Assembly (NCBI RefSeq): GCF_021474405.1
Contig: NZ_JAKEIO010000080.1
Coordinates: forward strand, 1-35,211
Reading direction: 5' to 3'
Source: [Streptosporangium] indianense
GTDB lineage: Bacteria; Actinomycetota; Actinomycetes; Streptomycetales; Streptomycetaceae
Length of the DNA: 35,211 nt
How positions within the stretch are numbered: the first letter of the stretch is position 1; every line of letters begins with the position of its first letter. Below are positions 15,242 to 23,200 of this stretch, in pieces. The position numbers were made by a program, and so were the translations under genes. A model generated the notes under the pieces. That model had not been told where the DNA came from. It saw nothing but the letters and a program-made list of their open reading frames with translations, and ran no database searches.

Positions 15242-16159
15242 CACCTGGAACACCCGCATCGCCGCCGGAAAGATCAGGAACACCAGGAACCCGGCGCACA
15301 GCAGCAGCTGGGCGACGAGCATCGACTGGGACTTCTCGCCCGCGCTGCCCTCGATCTCGGCGAGCTCGCGGTGGCGCATGGTCTCGGCGCGGGAGGCGAG
15401 GGACTCACGGACCTTGGCACCGTCGTCCGCGACCAGGGCCAGGGAGGCGGAGAGGTCCTTGAGTTCCTCCACGCCGATCTCCTCGCCGAGCGCGCCGAGC
15501 GCCTGCCACTGGCTGACGCCGGTGATGCGGGCGTCGGACAGGGCGTTGCGGATGCGCTGGTTGGCCCAGCCGTCGGAGACCTCGGCCGCGGCCATCAGGG
15601 CCTCGGGCAGCCCGCGTCCGCCGGCGAGGCTCATCGACACCAGGTCGAGGTAGGCGCCGATCACGCGCCGCAGGTCGCGCCGCTTCTCGGCGGCGTCGCG
15701 CCGTACCTCCAGGTCGGGCAGGAAGAAGAAGACGACCGCGAAGAGCAGGGCCAGCCAGACCGGGATGATCGGGCTGCGGCCGAAGCCCAGCGTGTAGACG
15801 ATGGCGAACAGGAACGGGCCGAAGAACAGGCCGGCCACGCCCAGCAGCACCTTCGTCGCCAGGAACTTCTCCCAGCTGCGGTCCAGCACCGCCAGGTCCG
15901 CGCGCAGCGAGCGCTGCTCCCAGCCCTGCTGGAGGTAGAACTCCGAGACCCGCAGGCCGACTTCGGAGCGCAGCGCGCCCAGGCGGCCCTTCTCCCGCTC
16001 GACGCGGGCCGACTCGTAGGCCGAGCCGCGGGCCCGCATCGCGTCGATCCGCGCGACCTGCGAGATCGCACTGCGCTTGCTGGGCATGAGGGCACGGACG
16101 AGGGCGTAGACGCCCAGGCCGATGACGGCGCCGACGACGAGCGGCATCGTGAGGTCCAT
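15236..16159 (-). CDS. tadC: TadC, type II/IV secretion F-family pilus platform protein
   Basis: The 307-residue protein has an N-terminal helix (LVVGAVIGLGVYALV), a paired hydrophobic region near residues 110-155, and a C-terminal helix (LLCAGFLVFLIFPAAM). Between them is a T2SSF-type helical domain with DLVSMSLAGGRGLPEAL. TadC forms the inner-membrane platform with TadB, on which the TadA ATPase acts to assemble the Flp pilus. The ATG shares one base with the TadB stop (TGATG on the coding strand), which fixes the start; longer frames overlap TadB. Confidence 0.93.
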   Translation of the reverse strand: MDLTMPLVVGAVIGLGVYALVRALMPSKRSAISQVARIDAMRARGSAYESARVEREKGRLGALRSEVGLRVSEFYLQQGWEQRSLRADLAVLDRSWEKFLATKVLLGVAGLFFGPFLFAIVYTLGFGRSPIIPVWLALLFAVVFFFLPDLEVRRDAAEKRRDLRRVIGAYLDLVSMSLAGGRGLPEALMAAAEVSDGWANQRIRNALSDARITGVSQWQALGALGEEIGVEELKDLSASLALVADDGAKVRESLASRAETMRHRELAEIEGSAGEKSQSMLVAQLLLCAGFLVFLIFPAAMRVFQVQ

Positions 16160-17148
16160 CAGCGCGCCCCCTCTTCCTGCGGCAGCCGCTGCTGGGACTG
16201 CGCGTGCGACGGCGTCCGCGGGCGGACGAACTGGACGGAGGCCTCGTCGCGGACGAGGAAGCGCTCGGGCGTCTCGATGGTGGACAGCTTGCGCAGCCAC
16301 CAGAAGCCGAGCGCGAACAGGCCGCAGACGCAGGCCAGGACGAGCTGGCCGACGGCCGTTCCGTACGGCGCCACGAAGTCCCGGTTGAAGATGGACAGGC
16401 CGAGGACGAAGGCGATGGAGACGGCGACGACGATCTGCACGGACCTGCGGGTCGAGGCGCGCTGGGCCATGACCCGCTGACGCATGTCGACCTCCTCGCG
16501 GGCCGACTTGGCCAGGGCGCCGAGGACCTGGCGCAGACCGGGGCCGCGCAGCCGGGCGTTGAGGATGAGGGCGGCGACGATGATGTCGGCGGAGGCGTCG
16601 TCGATCTCGTCGGCGAGCTGCTGGAGCGCCTCGGGCAGCGGGGTGCGGGCGCGCAGCCGGTCGACGAGGGCGTCGAGGTGGGGTCGCAGGACGGGTGCTG
16701 CGGCACGGGCGGAGGCCGGGATGGCCTGCTCCAGGCCCACGGCGCCGGCGATGGTGTCGCGCAGGGACTCCGTCCAGGAGGCCAACGCCTCCACGCGGCG
16801 CATGGCGGCCCGTTCCTCACCGGCGCCGCCGAAGAGGCGGTCCCAGAAGAAGACGAGGACACCGGCCGCGAGGCCCGCGACCGCCCAGCGGGTGAGGACG
16901 AGGACGACCAGGCCGACGATGGCGGCGAGCGAGCCGCGCTGCCCGGCGAAGCGGATCAGTTCGCTCGCCCGCTCGGCGGCCTTCTGCTTCTCGTGGTCGG
17001 GTTTGGCGGGCAGCCCGCGTACGGCGACGAGGAGCAGGGCGAGGCCGCCGCCGATGGCGACGCCGCTGCCTATCGAGTACAGGACGGTGGTGGAGAACAG
17101 GCCGCCCATGGAGCCGAGCGAGCCGAGTGCCGCGAGGTTCGTGGTCAT
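16159..17148 (-). CDS. tadB: TadB, type II/IV secretion F-family pilus platform protein
   Basis: The 329-residue protein has an N-terminal helix (VLYSIGSGVAIGGGLALLLV), a second hydrophobic zone near residues 75-102, a helical T2SSF domain (SWTESLRDTIAGAVGLEQAI, LNARLRGPGLRQVLGAL) and two C-terminal helices near 238-285. It pairs with TadC as the membrane platform of the Tad pilus. It starts seven bases after the TadA stop, and its own stop shares a base with the TadC start, showing tight translational coupling. Confidence 0.93.
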   Translation of the reverse strand: MTTNLAALGSLGSMGGLFSTTVLYSIGSGVAIGGGLALLLVAVRGLPAKPDHEKQKAAERASELIRFAGQRGSLAAIVGLVVLVLTRWAVAGLAAGVLVFFWDRLFGGAGEERAAMRRVEALASWTESLRDTIAGAVGLEQAIPASARAAAPVLRPHLDALVDRLRARTPLPEALQQLADEIDDASADIIVAALILNARLRGPGLRQVLGALAKSAREEVDMRQRVMAQRASTRRSVQIVVAVSIAFVLGLSIFNRDFVAPYGTAVGQLVLACVCGLFALGFWWLRKLSTIETPERFLVRDEASVQFVRPRTPSHAQSQQRLPQEEGAR

Positions 17149-17155
17149 CCCCGGC

Positions 17156-18463
17156 TCACCCCCAGGTCCCGGTCGGCCGGTAGCCGTGTGCCATCAGTTC
17201 CTCCAGGCAGGCTATGGGGGCGTGCGGCACGATCCGGCCGTCGGGGGCCTCCGCGAACACCTCGCTGGACAGCACGCGTCCGTCGACGCCGTTGACCTCG
17301 CGGACGGAGGTGACCATGCGCTGGAGGCGGCCGCCGTTGCCGTAGTTGTTGCGCCGCTGGATGAAGACGACGAAGTTGACCGCGCCCGCGATCAGCATCT
17401 GGCTGGCCTCGATGGGCAGCCGTTCCGTGGCTTGCAGCGCGTAGGTGGAAATACGGTTGAAGACCTCGTGCGAGCTGTTGGCGTGGATCGTGGACAGCGA
17501 GCCGTCGTTGCCCTGCGACATGGCGTTGAGCATGGTGACGATCTCGTCGCCGAGGACCTCACCGACGATGACCCGTGAGGGGTTCATACGCAGCGAGCGG
17601 CGCACCAGTTCCGCCATCGAAATGGTGCCCTGCCCTTCGGAGTTGGGCAGGCGCTCCTCGAAGGCGACGACGTTGGGGTGCAGGTCGGGGAAGGTGTCGA
17701 GGCCGAGCTCCAGGGCCCGTTCGACGGTGATGAGGCGCTCGTGGGGCGGGATCTCGTTGGCGAGGGCGCGCAGGAGCGTGGTCTTGCCCGCGTTGGTGGC
17801 CCCGGCGATCATGATGTTCTTGCGGGCGCGGACCGCGCAGGCCATGAAGTGGGCGACCTCGGGGGTCAGGGTGCCGTTGCCGACGAGGTCGGAGATGAAC
17901 ACCTTGCCCATGCGCGCGCGGCGGATGGACAGCGCGGGGCGCCGGGTGACGTCCATGACGGCCGACAGACGCGAGCCGTCGGGCAGGCGCAGGTCGAGCT
18001 GCGGGTTGGCCGAGTCGAAGGGCCGTGAGGACAGCCCCGAGTAGGCACCCAGCACCTGGATGAGCTCGATGAGCTCCTCGTCGGTCTCGGCGACCGGGTC
18101 GCCCTGCACCTCGCGGCCGTCGGCGTACCCGATGAACACCTGGTCGCAGCCGTTGATGTCGATGTTCTCGACTTCGGGGTTGTCCAGCAGCGGCTGGAGC
18201 CGGCCGACGCCGAACAGCGCGGCGTGCACGGCCGCCGCGTACTGCTCCTCGGTCTCGGCGTCCAGCGGTGTCCGGCCCGCGTTGATCTCGGCGCGGGCGT
18301 ACTCCTCCAGGATCTGGGCTATGACGGCGCGGGCGTACTGCCGTTCGTCCTCCGTGGACATCGGAGTGACGCCGGCGACCTGGTCCTGTCGGCGCTGCTC
18401 GGCGATGCGGTCGCCGGCGTCCTGACGGAACCGCTTGACCAACTGGTGGTCGACAGCGGTCAT
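17156..18463 (-). CDS. tadA: TadA/CpaF secretion ATPase
   Basis: The 435-residue protein is a VirB11/CpaF-type ATPase. After a helical N-domain (FGVGRLQPLLDNPEVENIDI) come the Walker A GATNAGKTTLLRAL near residue 215, an Asp-box region (LITVERALELGLDTFPDLH), Walker B (NPSRVIVGEVLGDEIVTML) and the His box (GSLSTIHANSSHEV). It powers Flp pilus assembly at the cytoplasmic face of TadB/TadC. Its ATG overlaps the stop of the CpaE-like gene by four bases, which sets the start; the open frame further upstream overlaps that gene and is not used. All catalytic motifs look intact. Confidence 0.95.
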   Translation of the reverse strand: MTAVDHQLVKRFRQDAGDRIAEQRRQDQVAGVTPMSTEDERQYARAVIAQILEEYARAEINAGRTPLDAETEEQYAAAVHAALFGVGRLQPLLDNPEVENIDINGCDQVFIGYADGREVQGDPVAETDEELIELIQVLGAYSGLSSRPFDSANPQLDLRLPDGSRLSAVMDVTRRPALSIRRARMGKVFISDLVGNGTLTPEVAHFMACAVRARKNIMIAGATNAGKTTLLRALANEIPPHERLITVERALELGLDTFPDLHPNVVAFEERLPNSEGQGTISMAELVRRSLRMNPSRVIVGEVLGDEIVTMLNAMSQGNDGSLSTIHANSSHEVFNRISTYALQATERLPIEASQMLIAGAVNFVVFIQRRNNYGNGGRLQRMVTSVREVNGVDGRVLSSEVFAEAPDGRIVPHAPIACLEELMAHGYRPTGTWG

Positions 18464-19350
18464 GCTCCGGCCCCCGCGTGGCCCTGCATCCGGCCCGGGG
18501 CGTGCGGGGCGTGGTGGGCCTGCGGCGCCTGGTTGGCCTGCGCGGATGCGGCCCAGGCGGCGCCGTACTGCTGGTACAGGTCGGCGGCGACCTTGCGGGC
18601 CGAGCGGATCAGCAGCGACTTGTCGAGACGGCCGCGCTTGCGGCCGGCCAACTGGTCGGCGCCGGCCGGGTCGTCGGCGATGGTGCCGACCACCCGGGCA
18701 CCGGTCTGGGCGTGCACGAGCATGTCGTTGACCTGCGAGGCGAGCTTCCCGGCCGTGCCGGTGTCGGCGATCAGGACGACGCCGATCACCGGGTTGGCGA
18801 GGCTCGCGGCGCCGCGCGGCCCGCCGTGCAGCTTGTTGGCCAGGGCTGCGGCGCGGTCCCGGACGCGGGCGAGGGCCTCCGGCTCTGTGCGGGAGATCAG
18901 CAGTACCAGCGAGGCGTGCGGGAACAGCTCGACGGCCGGGGTGTCCCCGCTGACGCGTCCGCAGTCGGCGATGACGTCGGCGGCGGCGTTCGGGGAGTCG
19001 GCGAGGGAGGCGAAGGCGTGCCCGAGGGTCGGCCACAACCCCGCGAGCCCGGCGGCCTGTTCGGCGACACCGAGGCCCACGAGGACTTCCAGCCCTCCGC
19101 TCAGCGGCTGTACGTGGTCCCACAGCTGGTCGGGCACGAGGCCGCGGCGCGCGGTGGCCGCGATGGACAGCATGCCCGTGTTGGGGTTGAGCGGTCCGCC
19201 GTGCGCGGCGGCACTGCGGTAGACGAGGTCACCGCCCGCCGGGTCCGCCTCGGCGAGCAGGACACGCCGCGGCCAGACCGCCGCGAGTGCGACGGCCGCG
19301 GTGGTGACGCCGGGGGAACCCTTGTCGGCGGCGAGAGCGATGAGCGCCAT
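18460..19350 (-). CDS. CpaE/TadZ-like ParA/MinD-family protein with altered Walker A
   Basis: The 296-residue protein begins MALIALAADKGSPGVTTAAV, the place of the deviant Walker A (KGGxGKT) of ParA/MinD proteins. Here the first Lys is kept but the phosphate-binding Lys is replaced by Val. The next motif, LLAEADPAGGDL, corresponds to the Asp-containing switch region. In Tad systems CpaE/TadZ marks the pole or assembly site and contacts TadA. The altered loop suggests weak or no ATP hydrolysis, with a structural role. The C-terminus is a His/Ala/Gln-rich tail. The gene overlaps TadA by four bases and follows the CpaB gene by 17 bases. Confidence 0.85.
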   Translation of the reverse strand: MALIALAADKGSPGVTTAAVALAAVWPRRVLLAEADPAGGDLVYRSAAAHGGPLNPNTGMLSIAATARRGLVPDQLWDHVQPLSGGLEVLVGLGVAEQAAGLAGLWPTLGHAFASLADSPNAAADVIADCGRVSGDTPAVELFPHASLVLLISRTEPEALARVRDRAAALANKLHGGPRGAASLANPVIGVVLIADTGTAGKLASQVNDMLVHAQTGARVVGTIADDPAGADQLAGRKRGRLDKSLLIRSARKVAADLYQQYGAAWAASAQANQAPQAHHAPHAPGRMQGHAGAGA

Positions 19351-19367
19351 GGGTCGAGTGCCGCCTT

Positions 19368-20105
19368 CTAGTTGCCGGAGTTACCGGGGACCTGGACGAG
19401 AGCGACCTCGCCGTTGGAGGCGGCCTGCGCCAGGGCGGCGGCCTTGTCGCTGTCGACGGTCAGGGTGACCGCGAGGTTGGTGCTGCCGACGAGTTCGTCG
19501 CCGCTGTCCTTGGCGCCCGGGACGTAGGTGACGCGGGCGGTGTCGACGATGACGGAGCTGTCGGCCGCCGAGGACGACGAGGAGTTGCTGTTGCTGTTGC
19601 CCGAGCCGGAGGCGGAGCTGACGCGGTAGGCCGCGACGGTGTCGCCCATCTTGATGCCGGTCGGGTACTGGCCGGCCTTGAGGGACAGCCCCACGGTGGC
19701 CTTGCCCGCGGCGACACCCGCCGCGTCGCCGAACATCTCGCCGACCGCGACGACTCCGCCGGGGATGGTGCTGACGGCCTTCAGCTTCTTCAGCTGGTCG
19801 AACTGGCTCCACTCGACGTAGTGGATGCTGTCGTCCTTGGCGACCATGACGGACGTCGTGTTCGACGTGTTGACCGAGCCGCCGGCGGGGATCTCCTGCG
19901 TGACCTTGACGACCTCGATGCGGTCACCGGCCTGGAGCACGAGCATCGTCGCGCCCAGTGCACCCACCAGGATGAGCAGCACCGCGAGCGCGGCCAGTGC
20001 CGGTTTGCGCTCGCGAGGCGGGGTGGGAAGCCGGTCGCCGACCGACGGCTGAGCCGGAGCGGCAGAACGACCTGCGCCCGCCCCCGTACGCTCTTGGATC
20101 TTCAC
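19368..20105 (-). CDS. cpaB: CpaB/SAF-domain pilus assembly protein
   Basis: The 245-residue product has a proline-rich cytoplasmic head, one membrane helix (LAALAVLLILVGALGATMLV, near residues 36-56) and an extracytoplasmic SAF-like domain (VKVTQEIPAGGSVNTS, IPGGVVAVGEMF, VGLSLKAGQYPTGIKMGDTV). A Ser/Asn-rich insert (SGSGNSNSNSSSSSAADSS) interrupts it. CpaB/RcpC proteins act at the cell envelope in Flp pilus assembly. The GTG at 20105 with GGGGAG seven bases upstream is chosen; an upstream-extended frame adds an unconvincing N-terminus. It is the first gene of the minus-strand Tad operon. Confidence 0.88.
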   Translation of the reverse strand: MKIQERTGAGAGRSAAPAQPSVGDRLPTPPRERKPALAALAVLLILVGALGATMLVLQAGDRIEVVKVTQEIPAGGSVNTSNTTSVMVAKDDSIHYVEWSQFDQLKKLKAVSTIPGGVVAVGEMFGDAAGVAAGKATVGLSLKAGQYPTGIKMGDTVAAYRVSSASGSGNSNSNSSSSSAADSSVIVDTARVTYVPGAKDSGDELVGSTNLAVTLTVDSDKAAALAQAASNGEVALVQVPGNSGN

Positions 20106-20643
20106 GCAACCGCTCCCCGTACACCCAAGAAGATGTCTGTCATTGCTTTCAAAGTCGGACACTTCACCCGCGACGGCCCGCACGGAGAAGTGCGGGACGG
20201 GCCGGACGTACCCGCCCGACCTGGGCGAATAGCCAGCACTGGGGGTGAGTGTCAAGCCATCGCACCGTATCAGCCGCACATAAGCCCCTCAAGGCGCGTC
20301 CGGCCCCACCGGCCGCAGGGCACGGCCTGTTACCCATCTGCAACGCCGACTCCGGCCAACCCGCCCGGGACCAGCCCCACATGGGGCCTCCACCTGTGCG
20401 CGAGCGAATCAACGCGGACCCCAACACCCCTTGCCGGTCGCCGGGTTCGTCACGTACCGGCCATCATGCCTGCACGATTCACACACGAAGTCGGGGGTCT
20501 GGCACAGCGAGGTCATCCCCTCGTGCGGGTGACGGCCTTGCGCGTCGTCGTCAGCCCTGAGGGGGCATCAGAGGCCCGGCGGCCCGGCCTCCCGAGGCGC
20601 CGTGCCATGATCTTCGCCCGAAGCAGCGACCGAGGAGCCCCCA
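20106..20643. other. Divergent intergenic region upstream of the Tad operon
   Basis: The 538-base region lies between the divergent CpaB and PknH-type lipoprotein genes. It must carry the main Tad promoter and probably the lipoprotein promoter. I see no supported gene and no clear consensus promoter. A small GC-rich hairpin (CGGCC, GGCCG) lies near 20300. Confidence 0.5.
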
Positions 20644-21348
20644 TTGAAGCGCGCCGCCCTGGCCGTCGTCTCCGTCCTGGCCCTGACCTCCGCCTTGACC
20701 GCCTGCTCGGGTGGTGAGGACAAGCCCTCCGCTTCGGCTTCGGCGCCGAAGGCCGAACAGATCACTCCGGCCCAGCGGCTGGCGAAGGTCATCCTGACGA
20801 AGGACGACCTGCCCGGCTACAACGTGGCCGAGCCGGAGGCCGAGTACGCCTTCGCCAAGTCGTCGGACGAGGTCACGGTCGACCGGTCCGGCTGCGCCCC
20901 CCTGGCCTACGCGATGAATCAACTCCCGCTCGGTGAACCGCAGGCCGACGTGACGCGCAGTGCCGGGTCGGGCTACGGCAAGGCGAGCACGTACATCACT
21001 CTCGCCTCGTACGAGCCGGCGGCCGAGGCCGAGTCGGTGCTGGACGAGGTGGCCAAGGCCGTAGCGGAGTGCGGAGACGGGTTCACCGCGAAGGCGGGCA
21101 AGAACACCACGGCCTACGATTCGGTCACCGCCGAGAAGGGCACGGCTGCCGGCGCCGTCGCCTTCCGCTCCACGATGACGTTCCAGGGCGTCACCCACAC
21201 CATGCACACCGAAGCGGTCCGCACCGGCGACGTGCTCGCCGTCTACTTTTCCGTGAACGGCTTCGCCATCGCCGACAGCACACGGCCCAGCGACGCCAAG
21301 ATGTCCGCGAACGTGGTGAGGGCACAGAACTCCAAGCTGGCCGCATGA
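20644..21348 (+). CDS. Lipoprotein with PknH-type sensor-like domain
   Basis: The product of 234 residues starts at TTG 20644, with GAGGAG seven bases upstream. A signal peptide ends in the lipobox LTAC (lipidated Cys near residue 21). After a short Ser/Ala tether comes a domain with ILTKDDLPGYNV and two cysteines (SGCAPLAY and AECGDGF), the pattern of the extracellular sensor domain of PknH-type kinases and related free lipoproteins. It would sit on the outer face of the membrane; its ligand is unknown. It opens the plus-strand module 2 but belongs to a different family from the two lipoproteins that follow. Confidence 0.8.
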   Translation: MKRAALAVVSVLALTSALTACSGGEDKPSASASAPKAEQITPAQRLAKVILTKDDLPGYNVAEPEAEYAFAKSSDEVTVDRSGCAPLAYAMNQLPLGEPQADVTRSAGSGYGKASTYITLASYEPAAEAESVLDEVAKAVAECGDGFTAKAGKNTTAYDSVTAEKGTAAGAVAFRSTMTFQGVTHTMHTEAVRTGDVLAVYFSVNGFAIADSTRPSDAKMSANVVRAQNSKLAA

Positions 21349-21405
21349 CTCCGGACTCACCGGGGCGGTGAACCGGGTCGCACGGGGCTCGGGCTGCGCC
21401 GCTGA

Positions 21406-21555
21406 TCAGAACCGCCCGGCCGGCCCGGTGCCGAGCAGGGCACCGCGATGCTTCCACACGGCCTGCAGCGTGCCGTAGCACCACCGGTACCGCTGTCGCC
21501 ACAACTGCCGCAGGCTGATGGGTACTTTGTTCCAGGCGATGGCCGACTCCTCATA
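21406..21555 (-). pseudogene. Fragment of a family 2 glycosyltransferase gene
   Basis: The minus strand encodes YEESAIAWNKVPISLRQLWR followed by QRYRWCYGTLQAVWKHRGAL, then ends. This is the Q/R-RW motif region of processive family 2 glycosyltransferases (also found fused to polysaccharide deacetylases). No start, no GT-A donor-binding domain and no membrane helices are present, so it is a relic of about 50 codons left between two lipoprotein genes. Confidence 0.7.
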
Positions 21556-21641
21556 GAGGAGGCCAAGGCGGCGAAGTGCCGGTGAACATGCCAAGGCGTG
21601 CACCCTCTCGTGGGCCCCGTACACTCCGGATTGCCCTGATT

Positions 21642-21795
21642 CTCGGGGAAGTTCGCACTGGTGAAACCGGAAACCCCACCGGTACCTTCAGTGTGCATAC
21701 TGCACTTCTGTCTCTCACGGGGAGTCACTGTGAAGCGCCGCTCGTTGCCCGTTGCTGCCGCGTTGACGGCTACGGCAGCACTGATGTTGACGGCC
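21642..21795 (+). repeat. Duplicated leader and signal-peptide region, copy A
   Basis: This stretch, about 90 bases of leader plus the first 65 bases of the lipoprotein gene, closely matches 22433-22609. Shared blocks include TTCGCACTGGTGA, CTTCTGTCTC, CACGGGGAGTCACTGTGAAG and the lipobox codons. Identity outside these blocks is partial. It shows that the two downstream lipoprotein genes arose by tandem duplication with their control region. Confidence 0.75.
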
Positions 21796-22401
21796 TGCGG
21801 CAGTGGGGACGGTAGATCCGGCGACAACGACAAGATCGCCGACGTCGGCCAGGCGCCACAGATGCCGAAGGAGTCGCCGTCCGCATCAGGAGCACCGACG
21901 GCGGACCAACCGGACGGCGTCGACGTGTCCCTGCCCAGCGACATGGACCTGGTCTTCGACTGGGACAAACCGAAGGACAAGAACGAAGCGGCGGCGATGG
22001 ACGATGCCGCGAACTTTCTCCGGGCCATTTACCGAGGTGTCGCCAAGCGCACCACCAAGGACGCGGCCGTGACGACTTACTCCACCGGCGACGGGCTCCA
22101 CTACGCACAGGTGCAGATCAACGAGTGGATCAAGGGTGGCTGGACTGCCCAAGGCACCCGCCGTCACTACGACGGAACCACACGCTCCGCCCCGAACGGC
22201 AACTCCGTTGAGGTCGCGTTCTGCGCGGACACCGGGAAGTTCTATGGCAGAGAGGTCAAGACGGGGAAGGTCCTGAAGACCAAGCCGAGCCTCAAGGACT
22301 TCGGCTACTACAAGATCGTCATGGTCAAGGTGCCAACCGGCGAAGGCCTGTGGCAGGCATCCAAGGTGTTCGTCGAGACGAAGGTAGCGAAGTGCCAGTG
22401 A
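21730..22401 (+). CDS. Lipoprotein of the module family (tandem copy A)
   Basis: GTG 21730 has GGGGAG five bases upstream. The 223-residue product has the signal VKRRSLPVAAALTATAALML and lipobox LTAC, an acidic/Ser/Pro tether, then a domain with DMDLVFDWDKPKDKNEAA, YSTGDGLHYAQVQINEWIKG, VAFCADTGKFY and the C-terminal VAKC. The two domain cysteines and the layout match the lipoproteins at 4621 and 22544, though the sequence is more distant; the pseudogene at 6375 belongs to this subfamily. A frame extending upstream to 21661 is rejected in favour of the GTG with the strong ribosome site. Function unknown; extracytoplasmic. Confidence 0.82.
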   Translation: MKRRSLPVAAALTATAALMLTACGSGDGRSGDNDKIADVGQAPQMPKESPSASGAPTADQPDGVDVSLPSDMDLVFDWDKPKDKNEAAAMDDAANFLRAIYRGVAKRTTKDAAVTTYSTGDGLHYAQVQINEWIKGGWTAQGTRRHYDGTTRSAPNGNSVEVAFCADTGKFYGREVKTGKVLKTKPSLKDFGYYKIVMVKVPTGEGLWQASKVFVETKVAKCQ

Positions 22402-22432
22402 AAGCTCACGGCGCGCCCACTCCAACCGCACC

Positions 22433-22609
22433 CCTACGCTCTGAATTGCCCCAGTTCTCACGGAAATTCGCACTGGTGACACCACGAACCTCACCGATAC
22501 CGTCAGTGCTTTGGACTGTTCTTCTGTCTCACGGGGAGTCACTGTGAAGCGCCGCCCATTGCCCGTTGCTGCCGCACTCACGGCAACGGCAGCCCTCCTG
22601 CTGACGGCC
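22433..22609 (+). repeat. Duplicated leader and signal-peptide region, copy B
   Basis: Second copy of the block described at 21642-21795. It carries the same ribosome site and start context and a nearly identical signal peptide (VKRR, PLPVAAALTATAALLLTAC). Confidence 0.75.
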
Positions 22610-23200
22610 TGCGGCAGCGGGGACGACAGCTCGAAGAGCAACGACAACATCGCAGGCGCCGAGACAGGCAAGACGGCGCCATCGGCTTCACCGAGCGCCG
22701 GCACTTCCGGTCCCGGCGACAGGCCCAAGATCAAGTTTCCCGACGGTGTAGAGAACAAGTTCGAGAGCTGGAAGACGGGCGACCCGACCAAGGACGCCGT
22801 GCTGTTCGACGTGACGCAGACAGTGAACGCGGTCGACGACGCGATCCTCCGTGGCGACACGAACTCGTCGACACTGGCGTACTACCGCAAAGGCAAGGCG
22901 CTCGTAAGCGCCCAGAAGTGGGTCCTGGCCTGGCTGGACGAGGACCTCACGTGGACCGGCGTCACGCGGTACTTCAATCCGAAAGTCGAGGTCGCCGACA
23001 GCGACACGGCTGCGGTCGTCTACTGCGCCGACGAAAGCAAGGCTTATAACAAGAACCGCAAGACCGGGACGGTGGACAGGACACCGTCCGACGAGAGCCC
23101 GTACGTCACGTACAGCACCCAGCTCAGGAAGAACAGCGACGGGGTCTGGCAGACCACGGACGTCCTCTCGAAGAGAGGCGACAAGACGTGCGCATCCTGA
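22544..23200 (+). CDS. Lipoprotein of the module family (tandem copy B)
   Basis: The 218-residue product starts at GTG 22544 with GGGGAG upstream. It has a signal peptide ending LLLTAC, a Ser/Thr/Pro tether, then the conserved domain (ENKFESWKTGDPTKDAVLF, SAQKWVLAWLDEDLTWTGVT, VYCADESKAYNKNRKTGTV, ending KTCAS). It is the closest paralogue of the lipoprotein at 4621 and, as there, its 3' end overlaps the start of the secreted four-Cys gene (here by 13 bases). The repeated coupling is the best evidence that lipoprotein and secreted protein work together. Function unknown. Confidence 0.84.
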   Translation: MKRRPLPVAAALTATAALLLTACGSGDDSSKSNDNIAGAETGKTAPSASPSAGTSGPGDRPKIKFPDGVENKFESWKTGDPTKDAVLFDVTQTVNAVDDAILRGDTNSSTLAYYRKGKALVSAQKWVLAWLDEDLTWTGVTRYFNPKVEVADSDTAAVVYCADESKAYNKNRKTGTVDRTPSDESPYVTYSTQLRKNSDGVWQTTDVLSKRGDKTCAS

